The translations under genes were made by a program, and so were the position numbers. Of a stretch of DNA of 64,000 bases, positions 40,789-50,098 are shown one piece after another. Positions within the stretch are counted from its first letter, which is position 1. The number at the start of each line of letters is the position of its first letter. Origin of the DNA: Vibrio sp. MedPE-SWchi (GTDB lineage: Bacteria > Pseudomonadota > Gammaproteobacteria > Enterobacterales > Vibrionaceae); NCBI GenBank assembly GCA_001874155.1, contig MPDB01000004.1:1-64000 (forward strand), read 5' to 3'. The notes under the pieces are model-generated. The model did not search any database, had not been told where the DNA came from, and was given only the letters and a program-made list of their open reading frames with translations.

Positions 40789-41229
40789 TTAGTTGCCTTT
40801 GTAGTGGCGGTATTCAAATACTTGCCCTTCTTCGTTAAACGCATATACGGAATATTCATCTTTTTCGTCCCCGTATTCCATACCTGGTGACCCCATTGGC
40901 ATGCCTGGAACGGCCAAACCTTTGGCATTTTTGGGCGGGTTCTCTAGAAATGCAGTGATGTCTTGTGCGGGAATATGTCCTTCAAAAACGTATCCATCAA
41001 TGACGGCGGTATGACAAGAGGCGAGCTGAGGAGTGATCCCAAACTTTTCTTTAATTGGGTTCATATTTTCGTGCAGCTCCTCCTTCACGGTATAGCCAGC
41101 TTCAACCATGTGTTTGGTCCAGTCTCCACAGCATCCACAGTAAGGAGACTTGTGATTGATGACGTCAGCAGCAAGCACATTTGCTGAAAAGCTTGAAACG
41201 AGAAGAATAGCCAGAGTATTAAGTTTCAT
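40789..41229 (-). CDS. DUF411 periplasmic metal-binding protein
   Basis: The 146-residue precursor has a signal peptide ending VLAAD (about residue 20), then the family hallmark HKSPYCGCCGDWTKHM with three Cys in a thioredoxin-like fold, a further Cys-His (LASCHTAV), and a Met-rich PGMPMGSPGM stretch. DUF411 proteins are usually found with copper resistance genes and are believed to bind copper in the periplasm. It lies 8 nt after the end of copA and is probably co-transcribed with it under the CueR-type promoter. Confidence 0.88.
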   Translation of the reverse strand: MKLNTLAILLVSSFSANVLAADVINHKSPYCGCCGDWTKHMVEAGYTVKEELHENMNPIKEKFGITPQLASCHTAVIDGYVFEGHIPAQDITAFLENPPKNAKGLAVPGMPMGSPGMEYGDEKDEYSVYAFNEEGQVFEYRHYKGN

Positions 41230-41237
41230 GTTGACCT

Positions 41238-43997
41238 CTATTGTTTGAATTTGGGTTTGAAGAGTCGTAATCGGTTTGCATTACTGACGACGGTTATAGA
41301 AGAAAGTGCCATCGCTGCTCCCGCGACAACAGGACTTAAAAGAAAGCCGAAGGCTGGGTAGAGCACACCCGCAGCGACGGGGATACCAAGCGAGTTGTAA
41401 ATAAACGCGCCGAATAAGTTTTGTTTGATGTTAGTAACCGTAGCTTTCGATAAATCGATCCCATTGACGACCGCTAAGGGGGATGAGTTTAGTAGTGTCA
41501 TTTGAGCACTTTCAATCGCTACATCACTGCCGCTGCCCATCGCGATGCCTAAATCTGATTGCGCTAAAGCGGGGGCATCATTGACGCCGTCGCCCACCAT
41601 TGCAACCTTATTTCCTTCGCTCTGAAGTTCGGTGATGTGCTGTGCTTTCTCATCGGGAAGGACTTGAGCAATAACCTTGTCTATGCCTAATTGTGCAGCG
41701 ATAGACTGTGCGACCGATTCATTGTCACCGGTGAGCATCACTGTCTTGATATTCTGGTCTTTAAGCGCTGTTATGGCGGACTTGGCGTCTGATTTGATCG
41801 TATCCGCGAGTGCAATAATGCCAATAAGTGCGCTATCTAGCGTAATCGCGATTGGGGTCCAAGCGTTGTGATGGCACTGTTCGAGAGCACTTTTTGCGTT
41901 ACGGATATCGACACCTAATGATTCCAGGTACGCAATCGATGACACGATGAGTTGGCGACCATCACATTGCAGCTCGACGCCTTTGCCTTTGAGGTTCTGA
42001 AAGTTCTCTGTTTTCAATGCCTCGATATTCTTTTCTTTAGCAAACAAACAGATGGATTTAGCTAATGGGTGCTCTGAGTGTTGTTCTGCGCTATAAGCGT
42101 GTTGAAGCAACACCTCCTCAGTAACACTAAGAGCATAAAGTTTTTGTACTTCTGGTTTGCCTTGGGTGAGCGTCCCAGTTTTATCAAATACGACGGCAGT
42201 GATGTTACTGGCGGTTTGCAACGCGTCGGCATCTTTGATCAGTATGCCCATTTCCGCAGCTTTCCCGACTCCAACGGTAATAGAAAGTGGGGTTGCCAGA
42301 CCCAGTGCACAAGGGCAAGCGATGATAAGTACCGTGGTGGCCACGATAAGCATATAGCTGAACTTGGGTTCTGGTCCGAAAAAATACCAGACAGTCGTTG
42401 CAAGTAGGGCTATCGCAATAACGACCGGGACGAATATCGATGATACTTGATCCACCATCTTGGCTATTTCTGGCTTACTGCTTTGCGCTTTTCGGACTAA
42501 TTGAATGATTCGCGCCAACATGGTCTGTTGCCCAATCCCGGTCGCTGTCATTGTAAGGCTGCCATCTTGGTTTAACGTCCCTGCTGACAGTTGATCCCCT
42601 AATGTTTTGGATACAGGGATAGGCTCTCCTGTCAGCATAGACTCATCAACAAAGGAGTTGCCGGTTGCCACTTGCCCATCGACAGGGATTTTCTCGCCGG
42701 GGCGAATTCGTAGCGTCATTCCTTGCTTGATTAACCTGAGTGCTATTGTTTCATCCCCAGCGTCAGTGACGACGGTAGCGGATTGAGGTTGGAGCTGTAT
42801 CAGCGCTTGCAGAGATTGTGTTGTTCTGGCCTTTGCTTTGGCTTCAATATAGTGACCTAAAGAAATGAGGCCAAGAATCATCGCTGTCGCTTCAAAGTAG
42901 ACATGACGTGCATTTTCAGGAAACATCGTAGGCGCTAAAACCATAATCATGGAGTAAATCCATGCAGCCCCTGTACCAAGAGAGACCAAACTGTCCATTG
43001 TGGCTCTGCGGTGAGTCATCGCTTGATAGGCGTTGACATAATACGAACGGCCAGACGTCATCATCAATGCCAAACATAAAAATCCAATAGCGCCCCACGC
43101 ATATTGATCGATGCTGTTTCGTATCATCATGTTGCCACCGGCCATTCCCCAGGCCATTAATGGGCCGCCAAGTAGCAGTGAATAAATAGAGGCAAGTTTA
43201 TGCGAGCGCTTATTGGCTTCTAATAGCTTCTGCTGTTTTTTCTGGCTGGTTTGAGGATCATCTGAGAGAGCGGCAGGATAGCCAGCCGTCTTCGCAGCTT
43301 CAATGATCGCATCGAGTATTGTTGGAGATGAGTGGTGAACGTCAATGATGGCACTTTGTTCGGCAAGGTTGACTTGCACCTCTTTGACTTCGGTAACAGA
43401 ACGAAAGGCCTTTTCTACTGAGGAGACACAACTGGCGCACGTCATTCCCGTGATTAATAGATGAAGTGTTTCTGTAACATCTGTTGTGTTGGAAGTCATA
43501 GGCGCTGGCTGACTGCTGTTTCGTAGGGCTTCACCACCTGTTTCTTTTTCGTTGGGGGCGATGACATCAATAGAAGGCGCTTTTGAGTTTGATTGTGTCG
43601 ATTCATCTTCTCCAATTGCAGTGGCTTTGAAATTGAGGGATTCAATGATTTCAATCACCTCTGTACTACTCGCGAGTGTATTTATTCTCAATTCATCTAA
43701 AGAGACCGAAAATTCAGAAACGAATTCGTGTTGTTGAAGCCGTTCAGTGAGCCTTTTTACACACTGCTGGCAACTCAAGCCCGTCAAGTGATAGCGGTAG
43801 TCGTATCCGGCTTTATAGTTTAGGCCAAGAATGATGGAAACAACGTCTTTGTAGGCAGCGTCAGTTTCTAGATCTATCAACGCTGGTGTGAGCTGATGAA
43901 TATGGAGCGAATGGGTTTGCTTAATGGCTTGCTCCACTTTTCTTGCACACCCCATGCAATTTAAACCACTCAGTGGTATCTCAAATCTCTTCATCAC
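41238..43997 (-). CDS. copA: Cu(+)-exporting P1B-type ATPase with three HMA domains
   Basis: It pumps Cu(I) from cytoplasm to periplasm. The 919 residues carry three N-terminal heavy-metal-binding modules with CMGC (14-17), CQQC (76-79) and CASC (187-190), separated by a Ser/Thr-rich linker (about 130-175). Eight membrane helices hold the ion-binding CPC (561-563). The phosphorylated Asp605 is in DKTGT, and TGDN and GDGVNDAP complete the P-domain. The first two HMAs are divergent from the third. It is read with the DUF411 gene from a MerR-type promoter at its start. Confidence 0.96.
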   Translation of the reverse strand: MMKRFEIPLSGLNCMGCARKVEQAIKQTHSLHIHQLTPALIDLETDAAYKDVVSIILGLNYKAGYDYRYHLTGLSCQQCVKRLTERLQQHEFVSEFSVSLDELRINTLASSTEVIEIIESLNFKATAIGEDESTQSNSKAPSIDVIAPNEKETGGEALRNSSQPAPMTSNTTDVTETLHLLITGMTCASCVSSVEKAFRSVTEVKEVQVNLAEQSAIIDVHHSSPTILDAIIEAAKTAGYPAALSDDPQTSQKKQQKLLEANKRSHKLASIYSLLLGGPLMAWGMAGGNMMIRNSIDQYAWGAIGFLCLALMMTSGRSYYVNAYQAMTHRRATMDSLVSLGTGAAWIYSMIMVLAPTMFPENARHVYFEATAMILGLISLGHYIEAKAKARTTQSLQALIQLQPQSATVVTDAGDETIALRLIKQGMTLRIRPGEKIPVDGQVATGNSFVDESMLTGEPIPVSKTLGDQLSAGTLNQDGSLTMTATGIGQQTMLARIIQLVRKAQSSKPEIAKMVDQVSSIFVPVVIAIALLATTVWYFFGPEPKFSYMLIVATTVLIIACPCALGLATPLSITVGVGKAAEMGILIKDADALQTASNITAVVFDKTGTLTQGKPEVQKLYALSVTEEVLLQHAYSAEQHSEHPLAKSICLFAKEKNIEALKTENFQNLKGKGVELQCDGRQLIVSSIAYLESLGVDIRNAKSALEQCHHNAWTPIAITLDSALIGIIALADTIKSDAKSAITALKDQNIKTVMLTGDNESVAQSIAAQLGIDKVIAQVLPDEKAQHITELQSEGNKVAMVGDGVNDAPALAQSDLGIAMGSGSDVAIESAQMTLLNSSPLAVVNGIDLSKATVTNIKQNLFGAFIYNSLGIPVAAGVLYPAFGFLLSPVVAGAAMALSSITVVSNANRLRLFKPKFKQ

Positions 43998-44027
43998 TCT
44001 ATTCCTAGCTTTATAGCGGTTAAGAGT

Positions 44028-44058
44028 AGGATAAACCTTTCCTTAAGGGGAAGGTCAA
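44028..44058 (-). promoter_or_regulatory. CueR-type (MerR family) promoter of copA
   Basis: A 21-bp dyad at 44035-44055, with arms acctttcc and ggaaggt around ttaag, closely resembles the E. coli copA CueR operator. It lies between TTGACC (-35) and TATCCT (-10) on the minus strand, separated by 19 nt. That over-long spacer is the signature of promoters untwisted by MerR-type activators. The -10 lies about 30 nt upstream of the copA start. Confidence 0.85.
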
Positions 44059-44195
44059 GGCCAAATTTGTTCTTTAAATCACCTATATATCTCCATGAAA
44101 CTGTCAGAGCGGTGTCAGGGTGTATGTCGTAGAGATGAGATCTAGCTCAATATTTTTGGTGGATGAATATAAAAATGTGAATAAATACAAAAAAC

Positions 44196-44217
44196 CAATG
44201 TGATTTAGATCGTTTTT
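44196..44217 (+). promoter_or_regulatory. Candidate CRP site upstream of the porin gene
   Basis: The 22-mer starting ccaatgtgatttagatcg matches the CRP consensus (half-site TGTGAT, then AGATC) at about 17 of 22 positions. The left half is perfect and the right half is weak. It lies about 310 bp before the porin start codon. Confidence 0.4.
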
Positions 44218-44429
44218 ATCCCCATTTATCAACGGGTTAATGTGATCTTTGCTGTTTGTGTGAAAATTTTTGTAAAAACAAAGTTATTTGTTTTTTAGTT
44301 AACTTGTTGTTTATTAATGTTTTTATATTTTTTTTGAAGGCTTTAGTTTGAAGTGGGTCGAAAAAAAATTGGCTTTATTTTTTATTGGAAAAAAAGTTTG
44401 CAATATTTGCCTTGTCCATGAAAAGCAGC

Positions 44430-44472
44430 ACAACGTTTGGCAACTAAATGGTCCAGTAGTTCCAAACGTTGT
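44430..44472 (+). promoter_or_regulatory. Strong hairpin in the porin mRNA leader
   Basis: An 11-bp perfect stem acaacgtttgg / ccaaacgttgt continues, after one bulged C, with aacta/tagtt around the 10-nt loop aatggtccag. It lies 50 nt before the porin start codon, just ahead of the 'ggaaaggg' ribosome-binding region. It lacks a T run, so it is not a standard terminator; it may stabilise the mRNA or bind a regulator. Confidence 0.55.
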
Positions 44473-44523
44473 ACAAAAAAATAAAAGTATTAAAACTCCA
44501 AACTATGGAAAGGGTTAATAACA

Positions 44524-45603
44524 ATGAAAAATGTATTTAAAAAATCTCTAGTAGGTGCAGCGGTAATGTTAGCAACTGGCGCAGCAAACGCTTACATGAT
44601 TGGCGACGCAAACGACGCAAATGTTGAAGTGTACGGTGTGGTTTCTATCTCTGCAGTAGATTATGGTTCAAAGTCGTTTGATGATTCAGGTGAGCGTGTT
44701 ACTGATACAGGGTTCGCATTAGAGAATGAATCACGTGTCGGTTTCCGTGCAGCTAAAGAAATGACTGAATCTGTAACAGCTTTTGTGCAGATAGAATCTG
44801 GTTGGGTTTTAGATGACGGCGCTAAACTTGGTAATCGTGATACGTTTGTTGGCATGCGTGGTGATGACTGGGGCTCGGTACGCTTTGGACGTATGCTTAC
44901 GCCAATGTATGAACTAGTGGATTGGCCGTACTCAGCATCTAACCTAGGTATGACTTACGACCGTGGTTGGAGAGCTGGTGAGCGTTTCAATTTTGATCGT
45001 AAGAGTCAAATGGGTCGGTATGACTCACCAATGTTTGGCGACATGGTTAAGTTTAGCCTAGCAGGCGGTAACGGAAGTACTAACGATAAAGATTCTAACT
45101 TTTATGGTGGTTCTGTTTCTGTAACTCCAGTCGATATGTTGACTCTTCACGCTGCATTTGAAATTGCGGAAGGTACGGAATTTGATGACAACCTAGTCGG
45201 CGAAACAGACGCTTACTTTGCAGGGTTTGAGCTTCGCCCGATGGAAAACTTTAATATACTAGGCTCTTATAAAACAGGTTCATTTGATGCAGATACTACA
45301 GCATCAACATCAAGTGATTATAAAGCGCGTGACATCGATGCTTATTCTGTTCAAGCTAACTATTACATGGGAGCGATGAACTTCCGTGTTGGTTACGCAG
45401 ATCAAACAGGTGAAACGGATAATGTAAAAGACAAGTCGTTGGACTTCTCCACGATTTCTGGTGAGGTAGGTTACTCATTCAACTCAGTGTACACTTTTGT
45501 TCGTGTAGCACAACAAAGCGGTACATACCGTGAGGGCAATGGCTACATCGGTACTGATTATGATGACCTTATGATCCGTGTCGGTACTGAATGGGTATTC
45601 TAA
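44524..45603 (+). CDS. Gram-negative porin (possible chitoporin-type)
   Basis: Trimeric general porin of the outer membrane. The 359-residue precursor has a signal peptide ending AANA (about residue 23), the first strand EVYGVVSISAVDYG, the constriction-side motif WGSVRFGR (about 116-123) and a C-terminal Phe. Loop 3 contains ELVDWPYSASN with acidic residues and Trp134, which might favour sugars. From memory of V. parahaemolyticus, the porin next to the UPF0319 gene (VP0760-VP0761) is related to the chitoporin, so ChiP is possible but unproven. The DUF2057 gene follows after 72 nt. Confidence 0.85.
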   Translation: MKNVFKKSLVGAAVMLATGAANAYMIGDANDANVEVYGVVSISAVDYGSKSFDDSGERVTDTGFALENESRVGFRAAKEMTESVTAFVQIESGWVLDDGAKLGNRDTFVGMRGDDWGSVRFGRMLTPMYELVDWPYSASNLGMTYDRGWRAGERFNFDRKSQMGRYDSPMFGDMVKFSLAGGNGSTNDKDSNFYGGSVSVTPVDMLTLHAAFEIAEGTEFDDNLVGETDAYFAGFELRPMENFNILGSYKTGSFDADTTASTSSDYKARDIDAYSVQANYYMGAMNFRVGYADQTGETDNVKDKSLDFSTISGEVGYSFNSVYTFVRVAQQSGTYREGNGYIGTDYDDLMIRVGTEWVF

Positions 45604-45675
45604 TCAGAGCTTAGTCGGTATATTATTTTTGGCGGGCAATAGCCCGCCGTTGTTGTTTTTGTTTCTGGAGAAATT

Positions 45676-46305
45676 ATGAAAAAGTTGGCCGCATTATCTT
45701 TGGCTCTATGTAGCGTATTTGCACACGCAAAAACGACAATTCAAACGGATTCGCGAATACAAATCCTGGCGGTAAATCAAGAAATAAATCAGGTAGCTAA
45801 TACTGGTAAGGGTGACCTTCAATTAGAAAATGGTCAGAATCAAATACTAGTGCGAATGACCGGCATGATCGATACTAATGGGGGAAAAGAAAAGTTTAAC
45901 TCATCACCAATGGTTGTCACCTTTGATGTCAGTGATGAGACTCTTTTATTAGAGGCACCATATGCAATCCGCGATCAACGTACAGTTAATCGTTATAACA
46001 AGAATCCAACGATTAAAATCACAAGTAATGGGCAAGACGTCCCCGTTTCGACTGATATCATCACCGATGAAACATTTGCACTTATCAAAGATTACGATGC
46101 GATGTTGTCAAATTACAATCAAACAGGCGGTGTTGCGGCAATATCTGTGGCTTCGACAGATAAACCATCTACGCTTTCTAAGTCTAATATCTCGATAGAA
46201 AATACAAAGTTTACTGCTAATTCTTTAGAAGCAGGCTTTCTAGAAATGACGCCTGAACAACGTCAAGAGTTCGTATCCTGGGCCGTCAAAAACCTAAACA
46301 ACTAA
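45676..46305 (+). CDS. DUF2057 (UPF0319) family periplasmic protein
   Basis: The 209-residue precursor has a signal peptide ending AHAK (about residue 18) and a beta-rich body (IQTDSRIQILAVNQEINQ..., LENGQNQILVRMTG) characteristic of DUF2057, whose E. coli member is YccT. The function is not known; the family's size and signal suggest a periplasmic role. It starts 72 nt after the porin and, with no terminator between, is likely co-transcribed with it. 'ctggaga' precedes the ATG. Confidence 0.82.
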   Translation: MKKLAALSLALCSVFAHAKTTIQTDSRIQILAVNQEINQVANTGKGDLQLENGQNQILVRMTGMIDTNGGKEKFNSSPMVVTFDVSDETLLLEAPYAIRDQRTVNRYNKNPTIKITSNGQDVPVSTDIITDETFALIKDYDAMLSNYNQTGGVAAISVASTDKPSTLSKSNISIENTKFTANSLEAGFLEMTPEQRQEFVSWAVKNLNN

Positions 46306-46361
46306 CCTTGATTGGAATGATGGTTAATTTAACGATGATTCCGATTGTAGTATTACTTATC

Positions 46362-46392
46362 AGTGCTAAAATAACGCGCAAATTTTAGCACT
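46362..46392 (+). repeat. Inverted repeat upstream of gltX
   Basis: Perfect 11-bp arms agtgctaaaat / attttagcact around a 9-nt centre aacgcgcaa, 60 bp before the gltX start codon. No T run follows, so it is probably not a simple terminator of the DUF2057 gene. TAAAAT in the left arm could be the -10 of a gltX promoter with TTGTAG 16 nt before it, in which case the repeat would be an operator. Confidence 0.5.
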
Positions 46393-46451
46393 AATGAGCG
46401 CTCAAAAACGTCATTAGGCTGGTCAGTCATCAAGACATTCAAGGTATTTAA

Positions 46452-47882
46452 ATGACGGTTAAAACTCGTTTTGCTCCTAGCCCAACTGGCTATCTTCACG
46501 TTGGTGGTGCACGTACTGCACTTTACTCTTGGCTTTTCGCTAAAAACCAAGGCGGTGAATTCGTTCTACGTATCGAAGACACAGACCTTGAGCGTAACTC
46601 TCAAGAAGCGGTTGATGCGATCCTAGAAGGTATGAAATGGATGGGAATGGAATGGGATGAAGGTCCTTACTTCCAATCTAAGCGTTTTGATCGTTACAAC
46701 GAAATGGTTGATAAGCTGCTTGCTGAAGACAAAGCATTCAAATGTTATGCCCCTAAAGACCTGCTTGATGAAATTCGTGCAGAGCAAGAAGCAAACAAAG
46801 AAATGGCTCGTTACGATGCGAACCACCCTAAAATTGTTGCGGCTAACGAAGCTGCACAAGAAGGTGATGCTTGCGTGATTCGTTTCCGTAACCCGAAAGA
46901 AGGCAGCGTCGTCTTTGAAGACCAAATTCGTGGTCGCATTGAGATTGCAAATAGCCAACTTGATGATCTAATCATTCGTCGTACTGATGGTGCACCAACG
47001 TATAACTTCGTTGTTGTGGTTGATGACTGGGACATGGGTATTACACACGTTGTGCGTGGCGAAGATCACATCAACAACACACCTCGTCAAATCAACATCT
47101 ATGAAGCACTAGGCGCGCCAGTTCCTACGTTCGCTCACTGTGCAATGATTCTTGGTGATGATGGTGCGAAACTGTCTAAGCGTCATGGCGCTGTGTCCGT
47201 TATGCAATACCGTGACGAAGGTTACCTACCGAACGCACTAAACAACTATCTGGTTCGTTTAGGTTGGTCTCACGGCGACCAAGAAATCTTCTCTCAAGAA
47301 GAGATGATCAACTTGTTTGCTCTCGACGCGATCAGCAAGTCTGCTTCTGCATTCAACACTGAAAAGCTGCTTTGGTTGAACAACCACTACATTAAAACGT
47401 CAGAGCCTGAGTATGTCGCAGAGTATCTGCAATGGCACCTGGATGAGCAGAAGATTGATATTTCAAATGGCCCTGCAATCACTGAAGTGATCAAGTTAGT
47501 TGGTGAACGTTGTAACACGCTTATCGAATTGGCTGAGCAATCTCGTTACTTCTACGAAGATTTCTCTGAGTTTGAAGCTGGCGCAGCGAAGAAGCACTTA
47601 CGTGGCGTAGCCAAAGGCCCATTAGAGCTCGCTCTTGCAAAGGCTGAAGCACTTGAAGATTTCACGACTGCAAACATCAAAGATGGTGTGATTGCAGCAG
47701 TATGTGAAGAGCTAGAGATCGGCATGGGTAAAATCGGCATGCCACTTCGCGTAGCAGTAACGGGTGGCGGTCAGTCTCCTTCTGTTGACGCAGTGATGGA
47801 GCTTGTGGGTAAAGAGCGCGTCATTGCTCGCATTAAGATGGCACTTGAGTTCATCGCTGAGCGTGAAGCGAATGCTCAATAG
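46452..47882 (+). CDS. gltX: Glutamyl-tRNA synthetase
   Basis: It charges tRNA-Glu (discriminating type, class I). The 476-residue protein has the HIGH-type signature [20 protein letters not shown] (5-24), the KMSKS-type KLSKRHGA, the Zn-binding region and the helical anticodon-binding C-terminal half. Codon use is strongly biased. It is monocistronic, with a terminator behind it. The inverted repeat upstream may control it. Confidence 0.98.
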   Translation: MTVKTRFAPSPTGYLHVGGARTALYSWLFAKNQGGEFVLRIEDTDLERNSQEAVDAILEGMKWMGMEWDEGPYFQSKRFDRYNEMVDKLLAEDKAFKCYAPKDLLDEIRAEQEANKEMARYDANHPKIVAANEAAQEGDACVIRFRNPKEGSVVFEDQIRGRIEIANSQLDDLIIRRTDGAPTYNFVVVVDDWDMGITHVVRGEDHINNTPRQINIYEALGAPVPTFAHCAMILGDDGAKLSKRHGAVSVMQYRDEGYLPNALNNYLVRLGWSHGDQEIFSQEEMINLFALDAISKSASAFNTEKLLWLNNHYIKTSEPEYVAEYLQWHLDEQKIDISNGPAITEVIKLVGERCNTLIELAEQSRYFYEDFSEFEAGAAKKHLRGVAKGPLELALAKAEALEDFTTANIKDGVIAAVCEELEIGMGKIGMPLRVAVTGGGQSPSVDAVMELVGKERVIARIKMALEFIAEREANAQ

Positions 47883-47904
47883 GCGTTAGCTTATTCAAAG
47901 TAAT

Positions 47905-47938
47905 AAAAAACCGCAGTCATAACGATTGCGGTTTTTTT
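47905..47938. terminator. Terminator after gltX
   Basis: Stem aaaaaaccgca / tgcggtttttt with an 11-nt loop and T runs on both strands. It serves gltX and the convergent gene at 47961-48467. Confidence 0.88.
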
Positions 47939-47960
47939 ATGGACGACGATCAGTTGAAGG

Positions 47961-48467
47961 CTATTTTAAGTCAATACTATTTAAGCGGCCCATAAACTCC
48001 AAAATTTCAAGGTTGTCTTTGTTGGCCTCAAGTAAGGCTTTTTTGGTTTTTGTGTAGGCGCCAAGCCTTCCATGTTTACTGATAGAGCATACGACACTTT
48101 TGTAAATGAGCTTCCCTTCTTTATCGTAAGTTCGCCAAGCGGCTATATAGCACTCATCTTTCTTATTTGGCTCATCACGAGTCGGTCTCGGTTTAAAGAT
48201 TATCTTAGGCTCTACAGAATGAGGTAGGCGAGTCATTAAGTATGGGTCTTTAAGTAATCTGCGCCAAAATTTTCCCCACATCTCGCTACCGAGTTCGTTG
48301 CGAAGTTTGATCGCTTTCTTAAGGCCGTGTTTTTCACCCAAGCGCACGTACCCCACCGAGCGATGAAGAACAGAATCATCGGGCGTGTGGATGTGAATCT
48401 TATACGCAGTCTTGGCCTTGGATATAAATCGGTGGCCTGTATTCGTAACTAGGTTGCTTTTCTTCAT
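47961..48467 (-). CDS. Orphan protein with possible AP2/ERF-like DNA-binding repeats
   Basis: I do not recognise a named family. The 168-residue, strongly basic protein (pI clearly above 9 by composition) seems to hold two similar halves. The first (about 10-62) is GHRFISK...YKIHIHTPD...GLKKAIKLRNELGSEMWG. The second (about 100-160) is CYIAAWRTYDKEGKLIYKSV...TKTKKALLEANKD. The pattern of a three-stranded sheet followed by a helix ('..AI..R.E..') resembles AP2-like domains of phage homing endonucleases and integrases. There are no nuclease motifs, signal peptide or membrane segment. It lies between gltX and the flagellar genes with a poor ribosome-binding site. Confidence 0.6.
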   Translation of the reverse strand: MKKSNLVTNTGHRFISKAKTAYKIHIHTPDDSVLHRSVGYVRLGEKHGLKKAIKLRNELGSEMWGKFWRRLLKDPYLMTRLPHSVEPKIIFKPRPTRDEPNKKDECYIAAWRTYDKEGKLIYKSVVCSISKHGRLGAYTKTKKALLEANKDNLEILEFMGRLNSIDLK

Positions 48468-48770
48468 TATCTTTTAAGTAGTAATGCCGTTAGTTTTTAG
48501 GCAGGAAATACCTTAGTGAATTGTCAATAAGTCTACTTCAATCATAGTTGCTAAAATCAGAGCAGTGTGAGGATTTTACAAGGAATAAAAATGCCTTAGC
48601 AACAGAGGTTACTAAGGCATTGTTTTCTATGATGCTCTTTTTAGGGATTGAATCTACGCCCTGTACTTACGATTGGGCTGTATTATCCAGTTGGGCCAAG
48701 AAGCACTATGAATTCTCGACTCCATTCATTTGAGCACTAATTTTGTATTGAGCGCTCATCATGTATAAAG
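48468..48770. other. Intergenic region between the AP2-like gene and flgT
   Basis: About 300 AT-rich bases holding the flgT-side terminator at 48582-48620. A 61-codon frame here runs straight through that hairpin and is not a credible gene. Nothing else is recognised. Confidence 0.65.
48582..48620 (-). terminator. Probable terminator downstream of flgT
   Basis: Nine-bp stem atgccttag / ctaaggcat with a 12-nt loop. On the minus strand it runs into TTTTTATTCC. It is 150 nt past the flgT stop, so the flgT message would have a long 3' tail. Confidence 0.6.
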
Positions 48771-49904
48771 CTATAGCAGTTTGTGCATGACATCGCCGAT
48801 TTGAATGCTGCCTGCGAGGTCTTGCTGATCGATGGTTAGCTCCGCCTCGTTTTCATAGACACGAGATACCGTCAGTGTGATGTCACTTTGAGAGACCTTG
48901 TTTCGAGGGAGACCATTTTGATCGATGAAGGAGCCAGTGTGCCAAAGTTGCAATCGATCACCTTCTTGTACCCCGTGTACGCGACCCAGGTCTATTGTTA
49001 CTTGATCACCAAATCGTGCGACAACTTCGGGTAAGCTGATCTTACAAGAGACTTCCGACTCTAGATCCAGCATGATATTTCGGCTGACTCGTAGCATCAT
49101 CTCACCGTAGGTCGATGCCCAGAATCTCGCGCTCTTGGTATCTATTTGGCTGGTTTTTGCAAATGGCCACTTAGCGACTTCACGGTAGTTTCTTGTATAA
49201 ACTTCATGGCCTGTTTTACCGTCGAAAACCTGCATTTCAAGCGCAAATTGTCTGTTGATGACGTCATCACGAAGCAGCTTCTGCTCGATGGTTGCTGTTA
49301 GGTCAGTGATCACGCCACCAAGAATATATTGAGCGCCAGTGTCTTGAGCGATCATTTTTAAGCGCTCAGGGTAACGTTTGTTTATTTCAAAGTCAGTGGT
49401 TCCTACTGAGACAAAACTCGAAGACTCGGCATCAAGTTGACGATTTATGACATGGGCGAAGTCATCGCCGACTTTATATATTTGTCCCATTACCGCTTGC
49501 TGCGGGGCGGCAAGATCGATGTTGCCGATTAAAAATGTCTTTTTATACTGGCTGACATGGCAACCTGTTGCCGATGGATAGATATCGATGCGCGCGCGAA
49601 CAAACATTACGTCACTTCTCACGCGTTGCTCCTCTATCAATACATAGCGCACTTCATGGTTAGTAAACTGGTATTCCTTCTTATCGCTTTCTAAGAAAGG
49701 CCTGAGGTTACTAATGCTGCCAATATCAGCGCCGGAAAAGCTGACCGCCTTAAAAATGGCGTCTTCAAGAGCATGAACTCTTGCCACCTCTTCTGAGGAG
49801 ACAACGGTGGCGACTCCGGTCACTTCGTACCAAGCGGCTTGGAGCTGTGTTGTATAAATCAACGAGTAAAGCATTGAAATTACTAATATTAGATTTTTTT
49901 TCAT
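48771..49904 (-). CDS. flgT: Flagellar H-ring protein FlgT
   Basis: FlgT builds the vibrio-specific H-ring around the basal body, needed for T-ring assembly and stator attachment of the sodium-driven polar flagellum. The 377-residue precursor has a signal peptide ending LQAAWYEV (about residue 23), an N-terminal GVATVVSSEEVARVHALEDAI domain, a middle domain with DTGAQYILGGVITDL and a C-terminal VHGVQEGDRLQLWH domain. It is divergent from flgO, as in V. cholerae. Confidence 0.9.
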   Translation of the reverse strand: MKKNLILVISMLYSLIYTTQLQAAWYEVTGVATVVSSEEVARVHALEDAIFKAVSFSGADIGSISNLRPFLESDKKEYQFTNHEVRYVLIEEQRVRSDVMFVRARIDIYPSATGCHVSQYKKTFLIGNIDLAAPQQAVMGQIYKVGDDFAHVINRQLDAESSSFVSVGTTDFEINKRYPERLKMIAQDTGAQYILGGVITDLTATIEQKLLRDDVINRQFALEMQVFDGKTGHEVYTRNYREVAKWPFAKTSQIDTKSARFWASTYGEMMLRVSRNIMLDLESEVSCKISLPEVVARFGDQVTIDLGRVHGVQEGDRLQLWHTGSFIDQNGLPRNKVSQSDITLTVSRVYENEAELTIDQQDLAGSIQIGDVMHKLL

Positions 49905-49918
49905 TATAATTCGCCGTT

Positions 49919-49935
49919 TGGGTATAAATATTGCT
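49919..49935 (+). promoter_or_regulatory. Sigma-54 promoter of flgOP
   Basis: GGGTATAAATATTGCT: GG at 49921-49922 and GC at 49933-49934 are 12 apart with TTGCT at -12, fitting the TGGCAC-N5-TTGCA pattern. It implies FlrA/FlrC-type activation of flgOP. The leader would be about 155 nt. Confidence 0.7.
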
Positions 49936-50098
49936 TTTTAATTACTAGCTGATTTAGGTGTTGCCATTCTTTTTCGTAGCAGAGTAAGAAAAGCAAGGAA
50001 TGTTCCACATTATGCAATTGAAGAAAGTATTACTGACGGAATTCATTAAGCATAAGAGAGAATGTTTGAACGCCTTAGTATATCTGGAGATTAAGAGA

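Larger units (their letters stand above)
43998..44523. other. Intergenic region between copA and the porin gene
   Basis: About 525 bases, AT-rich (especially 44250-44420), with no gene. It contains the copA CueR-type promoter (44030-44058), a CRP-like site (44196-44217) and a long hairpin in the porin leader (44430-44472), each listed separately. Confidence 0.75.

Noticed and set aside
48548..48733. A 61-codon plus-strand frame between the AP2-like gene and flgT
   Set aside because: It runs through a 9-bp terminator-like hairpin, has no convincing ribosome-binding site and resembles nothing known.
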